In this document: positions 56,866 to 64,000 of the stretch, in pieces
How positions within the stretch are numbered: position 1 is the stretch's first letter
Layout: each line of letters starts with the position of its first letter
Assembly: GCA_023410595.1 (NCBI GenBank)
Contig: JAEYPO010000007.1
Location: forward strand, 62,001 to 126,000
Direction: 5' to 3'
Source of the DNA: Bacillota bacterium
Lineage (GTDB): Bacteria > Bacillota > Clostridia > Christensenellales > SZUA-584
DNA length: 64,000 bases
Program-made: the position numbers and the translations under genes
The notes under the pieces: generated by a model
Told to the model about the DNA's origin: nothing
Database searches by the model: none
Seen by the model: the letters and a program-made list of their open reading frames with translations, nothing else

Positions 56866-58476
56866 ATGGGCACGACGCTGGGGAACCTTCATATATATAA
56901 TACAGACCCTGAATTTATAAAGACGTTGATAAATGGCGATTATCCGATAATGCGGATGTCAGACGAATGGACGAGCGTACTTGATGTAGGACTCGAAACC
57001 GTGGATACGGAGGCGAAGAAGCTTTCAAAGAGCATAGATGCTGCCGTGTTTTCTTTCATGTACTTTGATGACGACCTTATATCGCTGAAGCTTTTCAGGG
57101 AAGGAAAAAAGGTCGCGCATTATGAGACGTATTACGAGAGGGCGCCTTATGTAAAAAGCTGCAGAGAATTCCTTGCGGCGGCGTGGCTTGAAGCATCTTT
57201 GGAAGGACGACTTATGAAGATATTCAAATGCGAGGACCTCGGAAGAAAGGTAGAGATGCTTGAGGAGCTTTTCGGAGTAGCCTTTTATATAAATTCGGAA
57301 TTCACAAAGGAAGACAGGGAGAAATACAGGCGCACGAGAGGCGATGCCCATTTTCTAAAATATGAAGAGGAACAGAAAAAAATAAACAAGATAAAGAACA
57401 AAACTAAAACAGTGCTTACGCAAGAGATGGATGCTTTGCTTTGGCCTTGTTTTAACGAAGAGGCAACAAACAGTAACTATTTTTTATTATTAAATGCAGT
57501 TGAAGAATATCCAAATGATGGATGCTTAGCAGAACTTGTTGAAGATACTCTGCAACGCATACTTCAGGGAGTCAATATATCATCCGACAATTTTGTGATG
57601 CTGTATTACAACAGTGAAGAATTTTTAATAGTGCATAACTTGATAACGCATAGGACGTGTATTCGTATCTCGAATGATAGTAAAGTTTTAGGCGAAGTAA
57701 CGCTGTCTGAAAAAGTTTTTATTGCGACTGTTCTTGATAATGGAGATATATTATGCATAAGGGAAATGGAACCGATGCATCTGGATAAGGTTATGGGGGT
57801 AATCTGTTATGATAAAGACTGGGTTTTAAAGTGGAAAGTAGATACAGGTTTTTTATACCCATATATAAATCCCGTTCAACAGGGGGCAAACATTTTTTTT
57901 GGGACATATATGGGAAAAGATATGAAATCAGAACTTTATAAATTAAGTATGGATGGCAATGTGATTATAAAAAAGGAATTTAGTAAGATTAGCATTGAAA
58001 ATAAGATGGCTACTTTAGGTGGATATATTTTTTGTAAAGCAAGGGACTTCAGTGAGGGCTCTTATAGTTGTACATATATGAAACTGGATGAATCCTTCGA
58101 ACTTATTGATAGAATCGTTTTTCCAAAAGACATATCTATATGCGGTGATGGAGCATATGATAATAAAACATTTAGAGCTTATTTTCATACGCTCAATAAC
58201 TCAATTGTTTCTATTGATTTAAAAAATATGGAATATACTACGAAAAAGATTGGGTTTGAGTTTTACCCGCATATTGTTGATGATGAAGGTAATATTTATG
58301 GTTATATAGGGGATTCAATGTTAGGAATATTTGACATTGACCTGAATCCTATTTCTCGCCATCGTCTGAAAGGGTGGTTAGTTCGTATATGTCAAACGGA
58401 GACGGGAATACATGCTATTACAAAAACAGTTGAGTGCCCATATATTGTCCGCGTTTATAGAATAGACCCTGCTTAA
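56866..58476 (+). CDS. Hypothetical protein with AT-rich C-terminal beta-propeller-like region
   Basis: The 536 residues fall into two compositionally different parts. Residues 1-185 (MGTTLGNLHIYNTDPEFIKT...) use codons like the surrounding genome. From about 57420 on (residue 186) the DNA becomes strongly AT-rich, and the protein reads as repeated beta strands: KVFIATVLDNGDILCIREME, ANIFFGTYMGKDMKSELYKL, IVDDEGNIYGYIGDSMLGIF. This is a propeller-like pattern. No signal peptide or membrane segment. The N-terminal part resembles uncharacterised or immunity-type proteins. A fusion of a resident domain with a transferred segment is inferred. Its stop overlaps the convergent acetyltransferase gene by four bases. 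Confidence 0.7.
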   Translation: MGTTLGNLHIYNTDPEFIKTLINGDYPIMRMSDEWTSVLDVGLETVDTEAKKLSKSIDAAVFSFMYFDDDLISLKLFREGKKVAHYETYYERAPYVKSCREFLAAAWLEASLEGRLMKIFKCEDLGRKVEMLEELFGVAFYINSEFTKEDREKYRRTRGDAHFLKYEEEQKKINKIKNKTKTVLTQEMDALLWPCFNEEATNSNYFLLLNAVEEYPNDGCLAELVEDTLQRILQGVNISSDNFVMLYYNSEEFLIVHNLITHRTCIRISNDSKVLGEVTLSEKVFIATVLDNGDILCIREMEPMHLDKVMGVICYDKDWVLKWKVDTGFLYPYINPVQQGANIFFGTYMGKDMKSELYKLSMDGNVIIKKEFSKISIENKMATLGGYIFCKARDFSEGSYSCTYMKLDESFELIDRIVFPKDISICGDGAYDNKTFRAYFHTLNNSIVSIDLKNMEYTTKKIGFEFYPHIVDDEGNIYGYIGDSMLGIFDIDLNPISRHRLKGWLVRICQTETGIHAITKTVECPYIVRVYRIDPA

Positions 58477-58988
58477 GAGTCCATTTGCAACTCAAAATAC
58501 GGCTCGTCGACGAACCCTGTGTCCTCAAACTGCTTATAGCCCTTCTGTATAAAGCCGCACTTGCTTATCATGTTTATCGACGCGGCGTTGTCGGGATGGG
58601 CCGAGGCGAATACCAGCCGTGCCTTTTTGTTGTCTCTGAGCCAGCAGACATAGGCCCCCAGCGCTTCCGTTCCGTATCCCTTCCCCCAAAACAGCTTGCT
58701 TAAGTGGAGTATGGCTTCAACATGAAGCGGGTCTTCTTTATCAAACTGGCCGCCGCATATGCCCGCGAGCCTAGCTGAACTCTTTTCGACGATTGCAAAT
58801 ATGGTGTTGCCGTATTGCGCGTATTTTTCGCGATCAAACTCTATTACCTTTTTTATCCGCTCTATGCTGGTGGCTCCCCCGCAGTAGCGCATCGTATCGG
58901 CGTCGCCCCACATTTCGTAAAGCGCATAGAGATCAGCCTGCTCCATGAGGCGGAACAAAAGGCGCTCCGATTCAAATATTATATTCAT
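58473..58988 (-). CDS. GNAT family N-acetyltransferase (RimJ/RimL type)
   Basis: A 171-residue acetyltransferase of the RimL/RimJ subgroup: start IFESERLLFRLMEQADLYAL, acetyl-CoA segment LFWGKGYGTEALGAYVCWLR, then HPDNAASINMISKCGFIQKG. Members modify ribosomal proteins or antibiotics and small amines; the target is unknown. It follows the aminotransferase by one base and is probably cotranscribed with it. Confidence 0.9.
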   Translation of the reverse strand: MNIIFESERLLFRLMEQADLYALYEMWGDADTMRYCGGATSIERIKKVIEFDREKYAQYGNTIFAIVEKSSARLAGICGGQFDKEDPLHVEAILHLSKLFWGKGYGTEALGAYVCWLRDNKKARLVFASAHPDNAASINMISKCGFIQKGYKQFEDTGFVDEPYFELQMDS

Positions 58989-58989
58989 A

Positions 58990-60159
58990 TCACGTTTCCT
59001 TAAGAAATACTTTTATCCTTTCCGCCGCGAGGCGTATGCGCTGCTCCGACTGCACTAAAGCCATGCGCACATAACCTTTGCCTCCCTCGCCGAACGCGCT
59101 GCCCGGTACGGCTATTACGCCAGTCTTACGTCCAAGCAGCCTGCCAAACGCAATGTCGTCGTTGCCGAAAACTTGCGGTATCCTCGCCCAGACGAACATA
59201 GTGGCCTTTGGCGACGTTATACTCCATCCGGCGTCCGCAAAGCATTCTATCAGCACGTCCCTGCGCCGCTCGTATTCATGGGCTGTTTGCCTGATATCCG
59301 CGGAGCTGCTTGACAGCGCGCATATGCCCGCCTTTTGTATGGGCAGGAACACGCCGAAATCAGTGTTGGACTTGAAGCGCTTGAGCATGCCTATGTATTC
59401 GCTGTTGCCGAAGCAGAACCCGAGGCGCGCGCCCGCGAATCCGAACGTTTTGGAGAGCGAGTTGAACTCCGCGCCCACCTGCTTGGCACCTTCGTATGCA
59501 AGAAAGCTGCCAACTTTGAGCCCGTCGAACGCGAGCTCGCTGTACGCGTTGTCGTGTATTATGAATATGTCGTTTTCCTGCGCAAACGCGACGAGGTCTT
59601 TGTAAAACGAATCGGGCGCGACGGCTGTCGTAGGGTTGTTGGGGTAGGACACTATCATGAGCTTCGCTTTTCGGGCGACGCTTTCGGGTATGTCCCGAAG
59701 GTCGATTAAAAAGCCGTTCTCGGGGCGCTGCTTCGCCCAATAGACTTTGGAGCGTGCGAGCATCGCCCCGGTATAAAACGCTGGGTAGCATGGGTCGGGA
59801 AGTATTACGGTGTCGCCGGGGCCCGCGAGCGGCAGGCAGCAGTGCGCAAGGCCTTCCTGCGAGCCTAGCACCGCACACACTTCCGTCTCGGGGTCTATAT
59901 CGACGCCGTAACGCCGCCCGTACCATCGGGAGGCGGCCTGTTTCAATTCCGGCAGATCCTCTATAGCGTATATGTAATTCTCGTCTTTTTCGGCCTCTGC
60001 GGCTATGGCGTCTTTCACGTTTTTTGCGGGCGGTATGTTGGGCGTGCCGACGCTTAAGTCGATAACGTCCACGCCCTGTCGCAGCAGTATCGCTTTCTCC
60101 CTGGCGAGCTGCGTGAATATGCCGGACTCGAGCCGGCACATGAGATCGGAAAACTTCAT
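58990..60159 (-). CDS. Class I/II PLP aminotransferase (LL-diaminopimelate aminotransferase-like)
   Basis: A fold-type I aminotransferase of about 389 residues. Seen: IDLSVGTPNIPPAKNVKDAI, GSQEGLAHCCLPLAGPGDTV, LPDPCYPAFYTGA, YPNNPTTAVAP, IIHDNAYSELAFDG and the PLP-lysine motif LSKTFGFAGARLGFCFG. The sequence is close to the DapL/alanine aminotransferase-like group; the substrate is uncertain. ATG 60159 is chosen because an extended -10 lies at 60193-60201, which places the upstream in-frame codons (to 60237) outside the transcript. Confidence 0.85.
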   Translation of the reverse strand: MKFSDLMCRLESGIFTQLAREKAILLRQGVDVIDLSVGTPNIPPAKNVKDAIAAEAEKDENYIYAIEDLPELKQAASRWYGRRYGVDIDPETEVCAVLGSQEGLAHCCLPLAGPGDTVILPDPCYPAFYTGAMLARSKVYWAKQRPENGFLIDLRDIPESVARKAKLMIVSYPNNPTTAVAPDSFYKDLVAFAQENDIFIIHDNAYSELAFDGLKVGSFLAYEGAKQVGAEFNSLSKTFGFAGARLGFCFGNSEYIGMLKRFKSNTDFGVFLPIQKAGICALSSSSADIRQTAHEYERRRDVLIECFADAGWSITSPKATMFVWARIPQVFGNDDIAFGRLLGRKTGVIAVPGSAFGEGGKGYVRMALVQSEQRIRLAAERIKVFLKET

Positions 60160-60192
60160 GTTTTTTACTGTGCTCCCATACGCGTTTTGAAT

Positions 60193-60201
60193 ATTATAAC
60201 A
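60193..60201 (-). promoter_or_regulatory. Extended -10 promoter of the aminotransferase gene
   Basis: On the minus strand TGTTATAAT, an extended -10; the -35 is weak. It sets the aminotransferase start at 60159. Confidence 0.55.
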
Positions 60202-60284
60202 CAGATAAGCGACCACAATATATAGCGGCTTGCGCAATAATGAGCTAACGTATACAATTAATTAATTGCCGCTTTGGAGGATGT

Positions 60285-60554
60285 ATGCCTTTGTTTTTAG
60301 CAGTATACGCGGCAGTAATGTCGGCCGCGGGGTTTTGCGTATGCGCACGCGACAAGCATGCTGCCGTAAAGGGCAGCCGAAGGGTGAGCGAAGACGCGCT
60401 GCTGGCTATTGCCGCATTGGGCGGCGCGGTCGGCGTATACGCGGCGATGCTCATGCTGCGGCACAAGACGAGGCGGTTAAAGTTCATGCTGCTTATACCG
60501 CTCATAATGCTGCTGCAGGCGGGAGCGGCGCTGTGGGCGCTCAAAGTCTTCTAA
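60285..60554 (+). CDS. DUF1294 family small membrane protein
   Basis: An 89-residue protein with three membrane segments (FLAVYAAVMSAAGFCVCARD, LLAIAALGGAVGVYAAMLML, FMLLIPLIMLLQAGAALWAL). The family signature is RVSEDALLAIAALGGAVGVYAAM, including the R-x-x-E and GG. GGAGG lies just before the ATG. Function unknown. It stands between the aminotransferase and the rpmH promoter. Confidence 0.88.
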   Translation: MPLFLAVYAAVMSAAGFCVCARDKHAAVKGSRRVSEDALLAIAALGGAVGVYAAMLMLRHKTRRLKFMLLIPLIMLLQAGAALWALKVF

Positions 60555-60585
60555 AGCAGGAAAAGCATTGCAGTCATCATTGTTG

Positions 60586-60614
60586 TTGACATTGCAAAGG
60601 CACTTAAATATAAT
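60586..60614 (+). promoter_or_regulatory. Consensus promoter of the rpmH operon
   Basis: A perfect TTGACA (60586-60591) and TATAAT (60609-60614) with a 17-base spacer, the strongest promoter seen in the window. Confidence 0.9.
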
Positions 60615-60678
60615 ATATTCGTCTGACTATGCGGATTTGCCCGCATCGCGGGCTAAACATACAAAAGAGGTAACTATA

Positions 60679-60813
60679 ATGAAGATGACTTTTCAGCCTA
60701 AGAAAAGGCAGCGCAAAGCGGAACACGGTTTCTTAAAGAGAATGAGCACGAGAAACGGCCGCAATGTTTTAAAGCGCAGGCGCGCGAAAGGCAGGAAAAA
60801 GCTGACCGCTTAA
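60679..60813 (+). CDS. rpmH: 50S ribosomal protein L34 (bL34)
   Basis: A 44-residue highly basic protein, MKMTFQPKKRQRKAEHGFLK then RMSTRNGRNVLKRRRAKGRK, matching L34 end to end. AAAGAGG precedes the ATG by eight bases. It heads rpmH-rnpA-yidD-yidC-khpB, the cluster that normally abuts dnaA; here its upstream neighbour is DUF1294, so the cluster has been separated from the usual partner. Confidence 0.98.
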   Translation: MKMTFQPKKRQRKAEHGFLKRMSTRNGRNVLKRRRAKGRKKLTA

Positions 60814-60859
60814 TTTCCTTCTGAACGATGTTTTTGCTGTATCGTCAGTTTGTGGTTGG

Positions 60860-61210
60860 ATGGAAGGTATATTGAGGCGTGAATATTCGCTGAGGCGCAA
60901 CAAAGAGTTCAGGTATGTATATAAAAGGGGACGGTCCGTTTCAGACAGGAACCTTACGCTTGTATATGTGGTCACCAAAACGCCGCACCTTAAAGTGGGG
61001 TTTTCGGTGTCCAAGAAGATGGGAAACAGTGTTAAGCGCAACAGGTTGAAACGCAGGATGAAAGAAGCTTTTTTTTCTATGCTGGACGCCGTATCGCAAA
61101 AGTGCCTGCTGGTGTTCGTACCGAGAGAGGCAGCGCGGGAGGCGGAATACAATGACCTGCTTCAATCGATGGGCGCTCTTTTAAAAAAAGCGGGACTTGT
61201 GGAGAAATAG
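60860..61210 (+). CDS. rnpA: Ribonuclease P protein component
   Basis: A 116-residue protein subunit of RNase P, which binds the catalytic RNA and the 5' leader of precursor tRNAs. The family core is complete: LRREYSLRRNKEFRYVYKRG, KVGFSVSKKMGNSVKRNRLK and RRMKEAFF (RNR motif). The start is uncertain: ATG 60860 is kept, but a TTG four codons later is also possible. yidD begins at 61212, just after the stop. Confidence 0.95.
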   Translation: MEGILRREYSLRRNKEFRYVYKRGRSVSDRNLTLVYVVTKTPHLKVGFSVSKKMGNSVKRNRLKRRMKEAFFSMLDAVSQKCLLVFVPREAAREAEYNDLLQSMGALLKKAGLVEK

Positions 61211-61211
61211 C

Positions 61212-61421
61212 ATGAAGCGCATACTCCTGGCAATAATAAAGTTTTACAAGCGGGCTATATCTCCTTACCTGGGGAACGCATGCCGGTTCATTCCGACATG
61301 CTCCGAATATGCCATAGAGGCGATTGGAAAATACGGCGCTCTTAAAGGGTTCGGCATGGCGGCATGGCGCATACTGCGCTGCAATCCGCTCTGCAAAGGC
61401 GGATACGACCCCGTTCCTTGA
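61212..61421 (+). CDS. yidD: Membrane protein insertion efficiency factor YidD
   Basis: The 69 residues open with an amphipathic helix (MKRILLAIIKFYKRAISPYL), followed by the family core CRFIPTCSEYAIEAIGKYG and RILRCNPLCKGGYDPVP. YidD assists YidC-mediated insertion. GGAG lies seven bases before ATG 61212. It lies between rnpA and yidC as in most bacteria. Confidence 0.96.
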   Translation: MKRILLAIIKFYKRAISPYLGNACRFIPTCSEYAIEAIGKYGALKGFGMAAWRILRCNPLCKGGYDPVP

Positions 61422-61468
61422 ATCGCGGCATTCAGGCAATGCCTCAATAGACTCGGAGGATAACGAAT

Positions 61469-62404
61469 TTGGATTTTTTAAGCAACAACTTTATATCCGA
61501 TTTTTTTCTGATAGTTTTAAAAGGAGTATACAGCTTCGTTAACGATTATTCGGTAGCTATAATCGTCATGACGATATTACTGCGGCTGCTTATGCTGCCG
61601 CTTGACTTAAGGCAAAAGAACAGCGCCCGCAAGATGGCGCTGCTCCAGCCCCAGGTTGACAGCTTAAAGAAACGCTACGCAAATAATCCGCAGCAGCTGC
61701 AGAAAAAGCAGCAGGAGCTTTTCAAAAAGGAAGGCGTAAAGCCGCTTGCCGGATGCCTGCCCATGCTCATTACGCTGCCTATATTCTTCGCGTTCTTCGG
61801 AGCGATGCGCGTGCTCGCGGCGCAGCAGACCGTATCGCTGATGCTCGACGCGCAGAACCTCGGGCAGACGGCTCTGCCGCAATGGCTCTGGGTAAACAAC
61901 TTCTGGCAGGCCGACTCGGGGCTTTCTCCCATACTGCCCGCCGCGAAGGATTTTGTGGGATTCGTGCAGACCAACGCTACGTACATAACGCCGCAGGCGA
62001 TGCATATGCTCGCTCAGAACGGACTTTTGAATTTCGATTACGCAGGCGGAGTATTAAGTACGGCGATGCCCGCGTACGACACGCTTGCGGCCAAAATAAT
62101 ATCCGCAAACGGCCTTACGGGGTTCAACAACGGGTGGTTCGTGCTTCCGGTACTGGCGGGCGTTACGCTGTTCTTCCAGCAAAAGCTGACGATGACTCAG
62201 ACGCCGCAGGCCGCGGGGCAGGGAAAGTTTATGCTGTGGTTCTTCCCGATATTCTCCGTGTACATCTGCGCGACGTCCAACGCAGCTTTCGCCGTTTACT
62301 GGGTAGTTGCAAACATCTATGCCCTGGGGCAGGTGCTTGTTCTGAATTATATCTATAAAAAACGCGATCAAAAGGCGAAAGGCATTATCGAGGAGGCACC
62401 CTGA
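61469..62404 (+). CDS. yidC: Membrane protein insertase YidC/Oxa1
   Basis: A 311-residue insertase of the Gram-positive type without the large periplasmic domain. Helices and motifs: FVNDYSVAIIVMTILLRLLM (with the catalytic Arg of the groove), PLDLRQKNSARKMALLQPQV, LAGCLPMLITLPIFFAFFGA, and a late MLWFFPIFSVYICATSNAAF. The start is TTG 61469, eight bases after GGAGGA. Its stop overlaps the start of khpB by one base. Confidence 0.96.
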   Translation: MDFLSNNFISDFFLIVLKGVYSFVNDYSVAIIVMTILLRLLMLPLDLRQKNSARKMALLQPQVDSLKKRYANNPQQLQKKQQELFKKEGVKPLAGCLPMLITLPIFFAFFGAMRVLAAQQTVSLMLDAQNLGQTALPQWLWVNNFWQADSGLSPILPAAKDFVGFVQTNATYITPQAMHMLAQNGLLNFDYAGGVLSTAMPAYDTLAAKIISANGLTGFNNGWFVLPVLAGVTLFFQQKLTMTQTPQAAGQGKFMLWFFPIFSVYICATSNAAFAVYWVVANIYALGQVLVLNYIYKKRDQKAKGIIEEAP

Positions 62405-63231
62405 TGGATGTTATTGAATGCAAAGGAAAGACGGTCGACGAAGCCGTTTTCAGCGGTCTTCTTAAGATGGACCTGTCTATAGACGAAGTGGACATAGAGA
62501 TACTCGACGAGGGCGGCGGGCTTTTTAAAAGCGCGAAAGTAAGGATGACGAAGAAAAAGGACTCCGAGCTGCCCGGCAGAATCGAGCTGGCTGGCGAGAA
62601 GCAGGAAACGCCGCCCACAAGGCGCGAAACGCCGCGCTACGAAGCGCCGAGGCGTGAAGCGCGCCGCGACGACAGAAGGGACTACGCGCCGCAGAGGCGC
62701 AGGGAATACGACCAAAGGTATGAACACAGGGCGGAAGAAGCAGAGCCTGCCCAGCCGAAGGAGCCTCAAAACGACGCCGAGAAGTTTTTATATGGTCTTT
62801 TTGAGCGCATGGGCATGAACGTGGCGTTAAAGTCCGAGAAGCTGGAAGAGGACATACTACGCATAGATATGTCGGGCAGGGCGATGGGCATGCTCATAGG
62901 CCGCCGCGGCGAGACGCTTGACGCTTTGCAGTACTTAACGAGCCTTGTATCAAACAACGGCAAGGATGAGTACTTAAAGGTGATGCTCGATACCGAGAAC
63001 TACCGCAGAAAGCGCGAAGAGGCGCTGAAGCGGCTGGCGGTAAGGCTGGCGGACAAGGTTATTAAATCGGGCAAGAAGGTCGTGCTCGAGCCGATGAACC
63101 CATACGAGCGGCGCATACTGCACGCGACGCTGCAGGATCATCCGGGCATAACGACGTACAGCGAGGGCGAGGATCCTTTCAGGAGCGTTGTCGTGGCATT
63201 AAAGGACGAAGCAAAGGCTAAAGAAGAATAG
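62404..63231 (+). CDS. khpB: RNA-binding protein KhpB (Jag/EloR)
   Basis: A 275-residue protein with the Jag N-terminal domain (VIECKGKTVDEAVFSGLLKM), a long charged linker rich in Arg and Glu (about residues 62-125), a KH domain (MGMLIGRRGETLDALQYLTS) and an R3H domain (LEPMNPYERRILHATLQDHP). KhpB works with KhpA on RNA in cell elongation and division. The linker is longer and more basic than usual. A terminator follows at 63239. Confidence 0.95.
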   Translation: MDVIECKGKTVDEAVFSGLLKMDLSIDEVDIEILDEGGGLFKSAKVRMTKKKDSELPGRIELAGEKQETPPTRRETPRYEAPRREARRDDRRDYAPQRRREYDQRYEHRAEEAEPAQPKEPQNDAEKFLYGLFERMGMNVALKSEKLEEDILRIDMSGRAMGMLIGRRGETLDALQYLTSLVSNNGKDEYLKVMLDTENYRRKREEALKRLAVRLADKVIKSGKKVVLEPMNPYERRILHATLQDHPGITTYSEGEDPFRSVVVALKDEAKAKEE

Positions 63232-63238
63232 GAAAAGC

Positions 63239-63266
63239 AAAAGCGCATCGAAGGGTGCGCTTTTTT
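63239..63266 (+). terminator. Terminator of the rpmH operon
   Basis: AAAAGCGCA pairs with TGCGCTTTT around an eight-base loop, with the T-run continuing to 63266. Confidence 0.85.
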
Positions 63267-63283
63267 GTTGAGGTAATATCAAA

Positions 63284-63305
63284 ACAGGCGTATGATTACG
63301 CCTGT
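63284..63305 (-). terminator. Terminator of the sugar isomerase/epimerase gene
   Basis: ACAGGCGTA and TACGCCTGT form a perfect 9-bp stem with a four-base loop. On the minus strand it is followed by TTTT. Confidence 0.75.
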
Positions 63306-63323
63306 AATTTGAGTCATAATAGC

Positions 63324-64000
63324 TTAAAGCTGGTCCATATACTCCTTGAACTGAGAAAAAGCAATGCCCGGCTCTTCGAGCGAGAGGTCCCAGCGCTTTA
63401 CCCACTCAAGCGAGTAAAAGCCGTCGTAGCCCGAGGCTTTAAGCGCCTTAACCGCCGCTTCTACGGGCACGTTGCCTTCGCCGAGCATCCTGTAGCGCAC
63501 TTGCTTGCCGTCCATTACGGAGTCCTTTATATGCACGTGCTTTATATACTGTCCGATGTTATTGAGCGTGTAAACCGGGCTTTCGCCGAAGAAGCGGTAG
63601 GGGTGGTGTACGTCCCATAGCACGCCTACGCTGCCCTGGCCGATTTCCTTAATCAGCGCCGCCAGAACGCGCGTCTTAGCGAAAAAGCCGTTTGTCTCGA
63701 TAAGCGGCATGACCCCCTTAGATTTTGCGTAATCGGCGATGTCGGCGAGATTGGGTATTATGACCTTCATGCTTACGCCGCCGTCGGGGGCGGGAGCCGC
63801 GTCGCCCAGCAGCCGCAGGTACGGCGCTCCTATGGCGCTAGCGGTATCGATGTACGCTTTGGCAGCCTCCAGCACGTTCTCATCGTTTAGGTTGCATGAA
63901 GACGTAAGGCACGGGATAGAAAGCCCCAGCGATTGCAGTCGCCGCTTTGTAGAGTCGATCTTCGCCGGCGAAAGCTCGTCTATCGCCGGAACGAAGAGTT
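63324..64000 (-). CDS. Sugar phosphate isomerase/epimerase (TIM barrel), 5' part outside window
   Basis: An open frame running off the right edge (visible part about 225 codons; the N-terminus is missing). It is an AP-endonuclease-family-2 type TIM barrel: LGAPYLR-like strand APYLRLLG, LIETNGFF, VLWDVHHPYRFF, IKHVHIKDSV and GYDGFYSLEW. The Glu, Asp, His and Glu residues in these strands are the metal ligands of xylose isomerase-like epimerases. The substrate cannot be read. A GTG at 63875 lies inside the frame and is probably not the true start, since the sequence upstream of it continues to look like this family (IPCLTSSCNLNDENVLEAAK). Confidence 0.85.
   Translation of the reverse strand, partial: LFVPAIDELSPAKIDSTKRRLQSLGLSIPCLTSSCNLNDENVLEAAKAYIDTASAIGAPYLRLLGDAAPAPDGGVSMKVIIPNLADIADYAKSKGVMPLIETNGFFAKTRVLAALIKEIGQGSVGVLWDVHHPYRFFGESPVYTLNNIGQYIKHVHIKDSVMDGKQVRYRMLGEGNVPVEAAVKALKASGYDGFYSLEWVKRWDLSLEEPGIAFSQFKEYMDQL

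Overview
The window reads as chromosomal DNA of an anaerobic, low-to-moderate GC Gram-positive bacterium of the class Clostridia (Bacillota). Evidence: the gene order rpmE, DUF1385, prmC, prfA; rpsF-ssb-rpsR; rpmH-rnpA-yidD-yidC-khpB; a Veg homologue; CdaA/CdaR; FloA/NfeD; a superoxide reductase plus rubrerythrin operon under a PerR-like repressor; and a five-subunit, ferredoxin-containing glutamate synthase. GC looks to be in the mid-50s for most genes, with clear AT-rich islands. TTG starts with good ribosome binding sites are common. No genus can be named, and no rRNA, tRNA, CRISPR, IS or phage gene was recognised.

Layout. 1-2078 (minus): OmpR-type regulator, BceS-like kinase and the start of an AAA ATPase. 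2312-4965: a D,D-carboxypeptidase, preceded by four 11-bp-phased operator-like hexamers facing the regulator, and a PQQ-type beta-propeller protein. 5288-6496: rpsF-ssb-rpsR with promoter, leader hairpin and terminator. 6801-11582: phosphohexomutase, HisC, Tag, a phospholipase C-like protein and a Cys-rich miniprotein, separated by short dispersed repeats. 11806-13729: a small membrane protein, a DnaA-box pair, Veg and a repeat-containing hypothetical protein. 14007-17227: rpmE, DUF1385, prmC, prfA. 17300-27284: secreted SH3/peptidoglycan-binding protein, two uracil-DNA glycosylase paralogues, CdaA-CdaR, a flavoprotein, a P-loop ATPase, CysK and an LCP protein. 27726-35723 (minus): NlpC/P60 hydrolase, a double PII-like protein with a DUF1538 membrane protein, PerR-SOR-rubrerythrin, and NfeD/mini-FloA/FloA. 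36183-45373: Ca-type P-ATPase, class II aldolase, PHP phosphatase, and back-to-back TrkA-TrkH and KtrB-KtrA potassium systems. 45868-51094: glutamate synthase operon with a leader terminator. 51377-58988: accessory region with an AT-rich two-gene island, NudC, a tiny transcription unit, DJ-1/PfpI, EFR1 ferredoxin, acetyltransferases and a compositionally chimeric protein. 58990-63231: aminotransferase, DUF1294 and the rpmH operon. 63324-64000: partial sugar isomerase/epimerase.

Functional links. Potassium uptake proteins with RCK domains and the c-di-AMP synthase CdaA with its regulator CdaR lie in the same window. Oxidative-stress genes form one translationally coupled operon. Cell-wall functions recur: carboxypeptidase, LCP ligase, NlpC/P60, SH3/PG-binding protein, CdaR. 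The best candidates for something undescribed are the DUF1538 plus tandem PII-like pair, the AT-rich two-gene island at 51377-53040, the tiny transcription unit at 54259-54495, the chimeric gene at 56866-58476, and the truncated FloA paralogue. All calls are from reading the sequence; no database search was run.
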